In this document: in pieces, positions 1-6,672 of the stretch | How the letters are laid out: each line of letters starts with the position of its first letter | Position numbering within the stretch: position 1 is the stretch's first letter | From: RPQK01 sp041946865 | GTDB lineage: Bacteria > Acidobacteriota > UBA6911 > RPQK01 | Direction: 5' to 3' | Length of the DNA stretch: 15,758 nucleotides | Assembly: GCA_041946865.1 (NCBI GenBank) | Contig: JBHGBF010000119.1 | Coordinates: 1-15,758, forward strand | Program-made: the position numbers and the translations under genes | Notes under the pieces: generated by a model | The model's input: only the letters and a program-made list of their open reading frames with translations | What the model was told of the DNA's origin: nothing | Databases searched by the model: none

Positions 1-34
1 TCGGAATAAGCCCGAGTTTTCGAAAGTGGCACCA

Positions 35-46
35 TTTTGTACAAAA
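35..46. promoter_or_regulatory. 12-bp perfect palindrome upstream of the first gene
   Basis: TTTTGTACAAAA is a perfect palindrome lying 27 bases before the start codon at 73. It could be an operator, but nothing links it to a particular regulator, and AT-rich palindromes of this length do arise by chance. Confidence 0.2.
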
Positions 47-72
47 ATTAGGTAGCTAGAAGTCGGAAGTCG

Positions 73-855
73 ATGCAGCGTATCACAATCCTATTCATGG
101 TTGTTCTTTTGGTCCTGCCTTCTTCTTTGGGCTACTCCCTGGCCCAATCGGACAAGGAGCCGACCGTGCTAGAACCGATTTACCGGGTTGGAAAGAGAAT
201 CCAATCGTCGGCACTTGTAGGGATGAATCAAAGCGAGTTCCGAGAGCTTCAAAAAGCCCTGAAGACAGAGCTTGAAATCGCTAGAGGAAAGGTTAACAAC
301 GACGATCAGGCGCAAAGAGTTCTGAAGCTTTACGGGGCTGCTCTTGAAGTGATGCTCGACTACGATTTTATGCGGGACCGTGCCGAAGAGCTTCGAGCGT
401 ATTCCAAGTCGACGAGGGCGCTCAACCCCAAGCTATTCGATCAGTCGCCAATGGCCGTTGGACTGATCGGATTGAGACATGAGGAAAACCCGGGCGACAA
501 GAACCCGGTGTTGCAGCGACTCGAAGCGATTGTCAAGAAGTACCAGCTGGCGACCGAGAAGCGCACATTCGACACAGAGTTCTACAAAGGAACGTATGTG
601 TACGTCGCTGCAGGCTGGGACGCGCGCCTGCTTTCTTTTGCTGGAGAACGATTGGCTGATGCAGCGGGACTGGTTGAATCCGTCGGGCACCCGCCACCGA
701 AGGAAATAAGACTGGGAATGACGGTGGCCGAAGTGGAGCAGCTGTTAGGATTGCCGGAAGCCAAAGCCGATCTGGGCGCCAAAGTGCTGTACAAGTACGA
801 AGACATGACCCTTGAGTTCATGGACGGCAAGGTGGTTGACGTGAAGTTCTTCTAG
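73..855 (+). CDS. Secreted protein of unknown function with C-terminal BamE/SmpA-like domain
   Basis: The 260-residue product starts with a signal peptide: basic MQR, then a hydrophobic run to about residue 20, with likely cleavage after SLA-Q near residue 25. It should therefore be exported. Residues about 35-200 are mostly charged helix with no family I recognise. The last 50 residues (about 211-260) read IRLGMTVAEVEQLLGLPE, then KVLYKYEDMTLEFMDGKVVDV. This is the pattern of the SmpA/OmlA/BamE fold: a 'G-M-T-xx-EV-xx-LLG-xP' helix followed by a strand pair. Such domains occur in outer-membrane assembly lipoproteins and in many secreted proteins; here there is no lipobox cysteine. The start is the only good ATG ahead of the signal peptide, and its ribosome site is weak. 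It stands alone on the plus strand. Export is well supported; the function is unknown. Confidence 0.75.
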   Translation: MQRITILFMVVLLVLPSSLGYSLAQSDKEPTVLEPIYRVGKRIQSSALVGMNQSEFRELQKALKTELEIARGKVNNDDQAQRVLKLYGAALEVMLDYDFMRDRAEELRAYSKSTRALNPKLFDQSPMAVGLIGLRHEENPGDKNPVLQRLEAIVKKYQLATEKRTFDTEFYKGTYVYVAAGWDARLLSFAGERLADAAGLVESVGHPPPKEIRLGMTVAEVEQLLGLPEAKADLGAKVLYKYEDMTLEFMDGKVVDVKFF

Positions 856-1242
856 CCACCTTCCTGAAGAGGGGGAGAGACTCATTTCCGTCGTGAACGT
901 TCGTAACATTGGCCTGCGCAGGTTGTTCGTCGTCGCGACGACGATTACTCCCTCAAACTCCATTAAACTGAAGGCTACCTTGTGCGCGATGGCTAGTCTT
1001 CGTATAGCTTCCCGCTGGTAACGATAAATCAGGCCTGAAAAACACCAAGCGGCCAGGACTGCGGGGACAAAGGCCCACCATATCCAAGTCGCTTGCGCCT
1101 GATGTAATTCAGCCGCGTGAAGTAGTTGCGACCACCCATACGCCAGCCAATTCTCGCCCGACTGCCCAGGTCGGGTGACACTACGGCCTGTGGTCAGGTA
1201 CGTCACCCCCGGATAGAACCCCGTTCCTTCTGTCGACCTCAT
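856..1242 (-). pseudogene. Possible decayed or marginal membrane-protein gene
   Basis: On the minus strand an open frame starts at 1242 and stays open past 856, ending only at 745, inside the antisense of the upstream gene. The part outside that gene encodes one plausible transmembrane segment (WIWWAFVPAVLAAWCFSGLIY) followed by a basic stretch (RYQREAIRRLA), which looks more protein-like than random shadow frames. The last transmembrane helix of a DppC/OppC-type permease has a loosely similar look, but I cannot support that assignment. There is no clear ribosome binding site, and a 111-base antisense overlap with a well-formed gene is unlikely for a functional gene. I read it as a remnant that lost its stop, or as a chance frame. 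Confidence 0.25.
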
Positions 1243-1308
1243 ACTACCAAACGAGAGAAGGTTTCACGCCCAAAACGCGCCCTTTTTCATTGACGTCAGT
1301 GGACCATT

Positions 1309-1357
1309 TTCACCGACGTTTTTCACCTAATGTTCACCTTGCTTCACATTTATTCAC
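1309..1357. promoter_or_regulatory. Phased TTCAC direct-repeat array containing a lexA-like TTCACC-N5-TTCACC operator
   Basis: TTCAC starts at 1309, 1322, 1333, 1343 and 1353, giving steps of 13, 11, 10 and 10 bases, so all copies lie roughly on one face of the helix. Copies two and three form TTCACC-taatg-TTCACC (1322-1338). This is the same hexamer, spacer length and orientation as the repeat inside the lexA promoter at 15660-15676. The array sits about 105-150 bases upstream of the rimO start. The last copy is embedded in TTATTCACA (1350-1358), which also fits the DnaA-box consensus TTWTNCACA. I infer binding by LexA; DnaA is the main alternative. Confidence 0.5.
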
Positions 1358-1460
1358 AATCACCGTGCTCCGTAGAAGTCGTTGAGAATCCAGCAATTGC
1401 CCGTCTGCAAAACACTTGCACCTTACACCTGAGGGCAGGGATGTCGGATAATTGTTGCTT

Positions 1461-2801
1461 ATGGCCAAAGTGGGTTTTGTCAGCCTGGGATGTCCCAAGA
1501 ATCTGATCGACAGTGAGGTCATGCTCGGCCTGTTGTCGCGGGAAGGGTATGAAATCACTCCCGATCAGGGGCAGGCTGAAATCATCGTGGTCAACACCTG
1601 CGCCTTTATAGAAAGCGCCAAGCAGGAATCCATTGACACGATTCTGGAAATGGCCGAGCAGAAGTGGAAAGGCAAGTGCCGGCGCCTGATCGTCGCCGGC
1701 TGTCTGGTCGAGCGCTATCGAAAAGAAATACAGAGCCAGATCCCCGAAGTGGATGCGGTCGTGGGCACCAACGAAATCCCCAGGATTCTGCAAGCCTGTG
1801 CGAACGGCGATCAGCCGGTCTGCCCACCGCCTGCTCCCGGCTTGCCCGCCTTTCTTTACACAGACACCGATCCGCGGATTCTGACCACGCCCCGATATAC
1901 GGCTTATGTGAAGATCGCCGAAGGCTGTGACCACCCCTGCTCATTTTGCGCGATCCCCAAGATGAGAGGGATGTTCCGCAGCCGGCGTCTGGATTCGGTC
2001 CTTGCCGAGGCGCGCAATCTAGCCTCCCGGGGCGTCAGGGAAATCAACCTGGTCGGGCAGGACACGACGATGTATGGCTGGGACTGGGGCTGCAAAACCG
2101 GTCTGGCGGATCTGATCCGGGAGCTGGCGAAGATCGAAGACCTGTACTGGATCAGGTTTCTTTACGCTTATCCGAACAACATCTACCCCGAGTTGCTCAA
2201 AGCCGTTGCCGAAACAGAAAAGGCCTGCAAGTACATCGACCTGCCGTTGCAGCATGCCTCAGCACAGGTTCTCAAGCGTATGAAGAGAGGCGGCAACCGC
2301 CACTCGTTATTGAAGCTGCTCGAGAGGATACGAAAAGCTGTACCTGGCGCCGCCATTCGTACTACTATGATCGTCGGTTTTCCGGGGGAGACGGAAGCCG
2401 ATTTCCGCGACCTGTGTGACTTTGTGAAGGCAGCGGAGTTTGACCGGCTGGGGGTCTTTGCCTACTCGGACGAAGAGCAGACACCGGCTTATGATCTTCC
2501 GGGGAAGGTCACCGAAGCGGTCAAGCAGCGACGGAAGCAGCGCCTGATGCAGCTTCAAAAACGCATTTCCCGCCGTCGTAACGCCGAGCTGGTGGGCCAG
2601 AAGCGGCGGGTGCTGGTTGAAGGTCCGTCGCGGGAGAGCGATCTGCTGTGGGCCGGCCGGTTGCCGACCCAGGCGCCGGAAATCGACGGTGTTGTTTATC
2701 TTAACGACGGTATCGATGAGACCGTTCGGCCCGGCGACATACGGGAGGTGCTCATTACCGAAGCTTTTGATTACGACCTGGTCGGGTCCGTCGTGGGATG
2801 A
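1461..2801 (+). CDS. rimO: Ribosomal protein S12 methylthiotransferase RimO
   Basis: This is a radical SAM enzyme that adds a beta-methylthio group to a conserved aspartate of ribosomal protein uS12. The N-terminal UPF0004 domain carries the three cluster cysteines: C11 in GCPKN, C47 in NTCAF and C81 in AGCLVERY. The radical SAM motif is CDHPCSFC (C156, C160, C163), and a TRAM-like RNA/protein-binding domain fills roughly the last 65 residues. At 446 residues it is normal length for RimO, and FVSLGCPKNLIDSE is typical of RimO rather than MiaB. I start at ATG 1461 (MAKVGFVSLG), as in homologues. An in-frame TTG at 1452 would add three residues and lies nearer the modest AGGGAT ribosome site. 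It is the first gene of a plus-strand run; its stop overlaps the yacG start in ATGA. Confidence 0.95.
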   Translation: MAKVGFVSLGCPKNLIDSEVMLGLLSREGYEITPDQGQAEIIVVNTCAFIESAKQESIDTILEMAEQKWKGKCRRLIVAGCLVERYRKEIQSQIPEVDAVVGTNEIPRILQACANGDQPVCPPPAPGLPAFLYTDTDPRILTTPRYTAYVKIAEGCDHPCSFCAIPKMRGMFRSRRLDSVLAEARNLASRGVREINLVGQDTTMYGWDWGCKTGLADLIRELAKIEDLYWIRFLYAYPNNIYPELLKAVAETEKACKYIDLPLQHASAQVLKRMKRGGNRHSLLKLLERIRKAVPGAAIRTTMIVGFPGETEADFRDLCDFVKAAEFDRLGVFAYSDEEQTPAYDLPGKVTEAVKQRRKQRLMQLQKRISRRRNAELVGQKRRVLVEGPSRESDLLWAGRLPTQAPEIDGVVYLNDGIDETVRPGDIREVLITEAFDYDLVGSVVG

Positions 2802-3004
2802 AAAGAATTCCTCGTTGCCCCAACTGTCAGACTGAAGTCTCCAGAGATAACCCGTTCTTGCCGTTTTGCAGCGAGCGCTGCCGCCTTTTGGACCTCGGGC
2901 GCTGGCTGGACGGAGATTACCATATTGCAGGCCAGAAGGTTGACGATAAACAGGAATCGCGCGAAGAACAGGAACGACATGGAGACGAGGAAAGGGACGA
3001 GTGA
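2798..3004 (+). CDS. yacG: YacG-family zinc protein (DNA gyrase inhibitor type)
   Basis: The 68-residue protein has a four-cysteine zinc site: C7 and C10 in CPNC, C24 and C28 in FCSERC. This is followed by RLLDLGRWLDGDYHIAG, the YacG signature in which the helix and 'W..G.Y.I.G' tail follow the second cysteine pair. In E. coli YacG binds the GyrB C-terminal region and inhibits gyrase; here that activity is assumed from the family. The C-terminal 20 residues are a highly charged, probably disordered tail. It begins within the rimO stop codon (ATGA overlap), so translation is probably coupled, and its last 26 bases overlap the start of pgpA. Length and cysteine spacing are normal. Confidence 0.9.
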   Translation: MKRIPRCPNCQTEVSRDNPFLPFCSERCRLLDLGRWLDGDYHIAGQKVDDKQESREEQERHGDEERDE

Positions 3005-3470
3005 TTTCCTGGTTCGGGCCTTCGCGGTTGGATTTGGTGCGGGACGGATGCCGCTGGCGCCTGGCACGTGGGGCGCGCTGGAAGGGCTGGCCTTGGTGTT
3101 CCTCATCCATCACTATCTCCCTTCCCATTCCAAGCTGCTGCTGGCCGGCCTGTGCCTGGTCCTGGGAGGTCTCGCCATCTGGACGTCAGACCGCGTGGCC
3201 CGGTCTCTGCGTACGCCGGATCCCCAGCAGGTGGTCGCCGATGAGATCGTCGGCCAGATGAGTTGTTTTCTCTGGGTCCCCGTTTCGAGCTGGACGCTGA
3301 TCGGCGGTTTTGTGCTGTTCCGGTTGTTCGACATCAGCAAGCCCTTTCCGGCCGGACGCGCTGAACATCTTCCCGGCGGCCTGGGGATTATTGCCGATGA
3401 CCTGGTTGCCGGCGTTTACGCGGGCGTGATCCTCAGAATAGCGAGTGCTTACCTGGTCCAGCAGGTTTAG
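2979..3470 (+). CDS. pgpA: Phosphatidylglycerophosphatase A
   Basis: This membrane phosphatase removes phosphate from phosphatidylglycerol phosphate to give phosphatidylglycerol, in the inner membrane. Family blocks are visible in order: GRMPLAPGTWGALEG (23-36), the metal/substrate segment DPQQVVADEIVGQ (81-93), and FRLFDISKPFPAGRAEHLPGG followed by GIIADDLVAG (114-145). Hydrophobic segments fall between them, as in PgpA. The start ATG at 2979 (METRKG) gives 163 residues, close to the usual 160-175, and has AGGAA six bases upstream. A longer frame from 2925 would add 18 unconserved basic residues lying inside yacG. The gene overlaps yacG by 26 bases, and 63 bases separate it from cinA. Confidence 0.94.
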   Translation: METRKGTSDFLVRAFAVGFGAGRMPLAPGTWGALEGLALVFLIHHYLPSHSKLLLAGLCLVLGGLAIWTSDRVARSLRTPDPQQVVADEIVGQMSCFLWVPVSSWTLIGGFVLFRLFDISKPFPAGRAEHLPGGLGIIADDLVAGVYAGVILRIASAYLVQQV

Positions 3471-3533
3471 CAGCGAAGAGTGACTGTGGGAAGCGCTGCG
3501 CATCCCCCGCTCCAAAAATGAAGAGGAACTGAC

Positions 3534-4769
3534 ATGCGGGCAGAGATTATTGCCATCGGGTCTGAACTGCTGTCGCCCTGGCGCCTGGACACCAACTCCC
3601 TTTTTATTACCGAGCATTTGAACCGCGCCGGCATCCGCGTTTGGCGAAAGACCGTTATAGGCGACCGTTTCGAGGACCTGAAGGAGGCCTTCTCCGCCGC
3701 CCTTTCGCAGGCCGACGTGGTATTTTGCATCGGTGGGCTGGGGCCGACCAAGGATGACATCACCAGGGAGGTCGTGGCGGCGGTCCTCGGCCGGAAGCTC
3801 GAGGTGAACGACCAGGCTTTGCGCCAGCTTGAGAAACGCTACGCCCGGATCGGCGTCGCGATGACCCCCAACAATCTTCAGCAGGCCATGGTTCCCGAGG
3901 GCGGCGAAGTCATGCCGAACCCGAATGGAACCGCGCCGGGACTGTTCATCAGGGACGACAACCGTCTGATCTTTCTGCTGCCGGGTCCCCCGCATGAGCT
4001 GAAGGCCATGGTTGTGGATCAGGTCCTCGGCGTGATCGCCCGGTACCACCGTGCCTCGCCCCTGATTTACAGGCATCTCAAGATCGCTTCGGAAGGCGAA
4101 TCGCGCGTCGATCATTTGGTCTCTCCGATCTACCAGAGCTACGACGAGGTGGAGACGACAATCCTCGCTTCGGCAGGAATCGTTGATCTTTTCTTCCACT
4201 GGACCCAGCCGGGAGCTCCTGACCGCTCAGGATCGGTCCTGGAGGAGCTGACCCGTCGCGTCAAGGAAGTCCTGGGTGCCTCTGTCTACGCTGAAGGCGA
4301 ACAGAGCCTGGAGGCGGTGACGGGCCGCCTGCTTCGTGAACAGGGCAAGACTCTGGCGACCGCCGAATCCTGCACCGGCGGCTTTCTCGGCAAAATGATC
4401 ACGGACGTATCGGGCAGCTCCGATTATTACCTGGGCGGGATGATCACCTACGGCAACCGGGCCAAGTGCGAGTGGCTCGGAATCGACGGCGGGTTGATCG
4501 AGAGGCACGGCGCCGTAAGCCCCGAAGTGGCCGAGGCCATGGCGGCACGGGTTCGAACCCTGGCCGGCGCTGATTTCGGCCTCTCTACCACCGGAATAGC
4601 CGGACCCACAGGAGGGACTGCCGAGAAACCGGTCGGGTTGATTTATATTGGTATCGCCGACGCCGGCGGCAGCGAAGCCAGGAGGTTGCAGCTGCCCGGC
4701 GACCGTGAAATCGTGCGGTTGCGCAGCGCCAGGATGGCGATTGACTGGCTGAGGAGAAGACTCCTATGA
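3534..4769 (+). CDS. cinA: CinA family nicotinamide mononucleotide deamidase-related protein
   Basis: The 411-residue two-domain CinA has an N-terminal MoaB/MogA-like (MoCF-biosynthesis) domain, residues 1-170: AEIIAIGSELL, then CIGGLGPTKDDITREV and LLPGPPHELKAM. In bacteria this domain is linked to ADP-ribose pyrophosphatase activity. The C-terminal PncC amidase domain (about 255-411) deamidates NMN to nicotinate mononucleotide in the pyridine nucleotide cycle. Its catalytic block ATAESCTGGFLG (Ser279), ITYGN and GIAGPTGGTAEKPVG (354-368) are intact. The N-terminal motif is SELLSPWRLDTN rather than the more common TELLLGQ-x-DTN. AGAGGAA lies seven bases ahead of the ATG. The stop overlaps the thpR start (ATGA), pointing to coupled translation. 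Confidence 0.95.
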   Translation: MRAEIIAIGSELLSPWRLDTNSLFITEHLNRAGIRVWRKTVIGDRFEDLKEAFSAALSQADVVFCIGGLGPTKDDITREVVAAVLGRKLEVNDQALRQLEKRYARIGVAMTPNNLQQAMVPEGGEVMPNPNGTAPGLFIRDDNRLIFLLPGPPHELKAMVVDQVLGVIARYHRASPLIYRHLKIASEGESRVDHLVSPIYQSYDEVETTILASAGIVDLFFHWTQPGAPDRSGSVLEELTRRVKEVLGASVYAEGEQSLEAVTGRLLREQGKTLATAESCTGGFLGKMITDVSGSSDYYLGGMITYGNRAKCEWLGIDGGLIERHGAVSPEVAEAMAARVRTLAGADFGLSTTGIAGPTGGTAEKPVGLIYIGIADAGGSEARRLQLPGDREIVRLRSARMAIDWLRRRLL

Positions 4770-5335
4770 TTCGAAGCTTTGTTGCCGTGAGTTTGCCGCC
4801 GGAAGTGCGCGCCAGGCTCGAGGAGTACGGGAAAGAGCTTAAATCGCTGGGTCTGTACGGCACCTATCCGAAAGCCGACTCGTTCCACTTGACGCTGAAG
4901 TTCCTGGGGAATATCCCCGAGCAGAAAGTGGATCCGGTTGGCGCTGCCCTGGAACGCGCCGTGGTTGGGATAGCGCCGTTTCAGCTCCAGGTTCGAGGGC
5001 TGGGTGTGTTCCCGAATCCATCCAGTGCCCGGGTGGTCTGGATCGGCGTGGAGCAGAGCGAGCCGCTTGCCTTGCTCCAGGAGCGAGTCGAACAGGGGCT
5101 GGAAAGCCTGGAGTTTCCGCGAGAGGATAGACCTTTTCGACCCCACCTGACGCTGGCTCGCTTGAAATCGAAGGACAACTTGAAAGCCCTCCAAGCCTAC
5201 CTTCGAGAGGTCGGGCCTTCGGCAGCTGCGGGCACGGTCCCGGTCGATGAGATCGCCTTGTTCAGGAGCGACTTGAGGCCTGACGGCGCCCGATACACCA
5301 GGCTGCGCTCGGCCCGCCTGGCAGGAATACCTTAG
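4766..5335 (+). CDS. thpR: RNA 2',3'-cyclic phosphodiesterase (LigT/2H family)
   Basis: A 2H phosphoesterase that opens 2',3'-cyclic phosphate RNA ends to 2'-phosphate; the older name is 2'-5' RNA ligase. Both catalytic H-x-T-x motifs are present, HLTLKFLG at 41-48 and HLTLARL at 127-133, with the standard N-terminal MIRSFVAVSLPPEVR. The length of 189 residues is normal. It begins in the cinA stop codon, so the two are surely one transcript. In several lineages cinA and ligT/thpR precede recA; here the next gene is instead a Trm112-like protein, 19 bases downstream. Confidence 0.94.
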   Translation: MIRSFVAVSLPPEVRARLEEYGKELKSLGLYGTYPKADSFHLTLKFLGNIPEQKVDPVGAALERAVVGIAPFQLQVRGLGVFPNPSSARVVWIGVEQSEPLALLQERVEQGLESLEFPREDRPFRPHLTLARLKSKDNLKALQAYLREVGPSAAAGTVPVDEIALFRSDLRPDGARYTRLRSARLAGIP

Positions 5336-5354
5336 GTTCAAAGGAGATCAGCAG

Positions 5355-5546
5355 ATGGCTATCAGTCAGGAACTTCTCGACATTCTCGCTTGTCCGGCCT
5401 GCAAAGCAGACGTGAAACTGACCCCGGACGGAGCCGGGCTGAAGTGCGTCAGTTGCCATCGGGTCTATCCGATCCGTGACGATATCCCGGTTATGCTAAT
5501 AGAAGAGGCCAAAATCGAACCGCCCGGGGAAAAGGCGGAGAAGTAG
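5355..5546 (+). CDS. Trm112/YcaR-family small zinc-binding protein
   Basis: The 63-residue protein has two CxxC knuckles, C13/C16 (CPAC) and C31/C34 (CVSC). They sit in the frame ELLDILACPACKADVKL ... GLKCVSCHRVYPIRDDIPVML, which is the bacterial Trm112/YcaR (UPF0434) pattern. Eukaryotic and archaeal Trm112 activates methyltransferases; bacterial members often sit beside lipid A and LPS genes and their partner is usually unknown. Here it precedes two LPS-type sugar genes, which fits that habit. A good AAGGAG lies upstream of the ATG. The final 12 residues are a charged tail. The family call is firm; the function is open. Confidence 0.88.
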   Translation: MAISQELLDILACPACKADVKLTPDGAGLKCVSCHRVYPIRDDIPVMLIEEAKIEPPGEKAEK

Positions 5547-5580
5547 GACGCTGGCCGCGCAGGCGCCGCAGCCAGGCCGG

Positions 5581-6672
5581 ATGTCTGCGCCCGTGCCCCC
5601 AGGGACAGAGACTTCAGCTGTGATTGACGACCACAAACCACTTCGGATGGTGTTTCTGAGGCTCCGGTCTCTGGGAGACACGGTGCTGATGACGCCGTTG
5701 CTCGCGGTCGCCAAAAGGCGGCCCCACTGCGTAGTCGCGGCCGCGGTTGAAGCTCCTTACCATGAGATCCTCCTGAATAATCCGAACCTGGATCGCCTGA
5801 TCGTCGTGGAGCGGCGACAAAACAAGCTGCTGGCCCGCTGGCGGGCTCTAAGGGAGATCCGGGCTTTCGCTCCGCATCTGGCCATTGACCTGCACGGGGG
5901 GACGACCAGTTCCTGGATGGCTCGCTTCTCCAGCGCGCCGCAGCGTGTCGGGTACGCCTCCAGCCGTAATTCTTACCTTTATAACCTGAAGGTTCCGGAT
6001 TCGCGCCGGGTCTGGCAAAAGCAGGAGCTGCACACGGTTGAACACCAGCTTGCTTTCCTGAAGCACCTCGGCTTTCCGGTTGAGCCTCTCCCGGATCCGG
6101 AAATCCGGCTGACTGCCGGGGAGGTCACGCAGGCTCGCCGGCGGCTGCGGGAGCTCGGAGTGGACGAATCATTCATCCTCGTTCATCCCGCCGCCGCCTT
6201 CGCGACGAAGCAATGGCCGGCCGAGAACTTTGCAGAGCTATGCCGCGAACTGACCCGGGACGCTCTGAAGGTCATCGTGACCGCAGGACCGGGTGAAGAG
6301 TCCGTTTTGGAGAGGGTCCGATCGCATGGCCCGGGAGACGCGCTCTTTTTGCCTCCCTTGCCGCTGCGATTGTTTGCCGCCGTGACCTCTTTATGCCGCC
6401 TGTACGTCGGAAACGACACCGGAGCGACGCATGTTGCAGCGGCGCTCGGCCGGCGTATCGTGGTGGTTTTCGGCTCCTCGGACTATCGTGTCTGGTATCC
6501 CTGGCGAAGCGAGCACCAGCTGATCAGACACGATCTTCCTTGCGTGCCGTGTCCTGGTTACCGGTGCCTTTACTATGAAAAACCGCTGTGCATTCGGTCG
6601 GTTTCACCCAAGGCGGTGATCGAGGCCGCGAGGTCCCTTTATGACGCCAACCAGCAAGTCGCGATTGATTGA
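5581..6672 (+). CDS. Glycosyltransferase family 9 protein (heptosyltransferase type)
   Basis: A GT-B fold transferase of the WaaC/WaaF/WaaQ family, which moves heptose or a related sugar from an ADP-sugar onto lipopolysaccharide core at the inner face of the membrane. N-terminal block: FLRLRSLGDTVLMTPLL (25-41). C-terminal domain: HPAAAFATKQWPAENFAEL (202-220) and YVGNDTGATHVAAALG (275-290), then VVVFGSSD. A four-cysteine group, C321, C324, C329 and C337, near the end is common in GT9 proteins. The acceptor and whether it acts first or second on the core cannot be told. The start is uncertain: ATG 5581 has only a weak AGGCCGG, and GTG 5620 or ATG 5647 would trim unconserved N-terminal residues. 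It overlaps rfaE1 by 32 bases, consistent with a shared heptose pathway. Confidence 0.88.
   Translation: MSAPVPPGTETSAVIDDHKPLRMVFLRLRSLGDTVLMTPLLAVAKRRPHCVVAAAVEAPYHEILLNNPNLDRLIVVERRQNKLLARWRALREIRAFAPHLAIDLHGGTTSSWMARFSSAPQRVGYASSRNSYLYNLKVPDSRRVWQKQELHTVEHQLAFLKHLGFPVEPLPDPEIRLTAGEVTQARRRLRELGVDESFILVHPAAAFATKQWPAENFAELCRELTRDALKVIVTAGPGEESVLERVRSHGPGDALFLPPLPLRLFAAVTSLCRLYVGNDTGATHVAAALGRRIVVVFGSSDYRVWYPWRSEHQLIRHDLPCVPCPGYRCLYYEKPLCIRSVSPKAVIEAARSLYDANQQVAID

Noticed and set aside
745..1242. Full 165-residue minus-strand reading frame as an intact gene
   Set aside because: Its last 111 bases are antisense to the end of a well-formed secreted-protein gene, there is no ribosome site, and only a central stretch looks protein-like. 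It is listed as a possible remnant instead.
1309..1357. Replication origin
   Set aside because: Only one full DnaA box is present, and there is no adjacent dnaA, dnaN, gyrB, rpmH or AT-rich unwinding element. The repeats match the lexA promoter better.
3186..4199. Long minus-strand frame opposite pgpA and cinA
   Set aside because: It is antisense to two clearly recognised genes, and its translation lacks coherent domains, so it is a GC-driven shadow.
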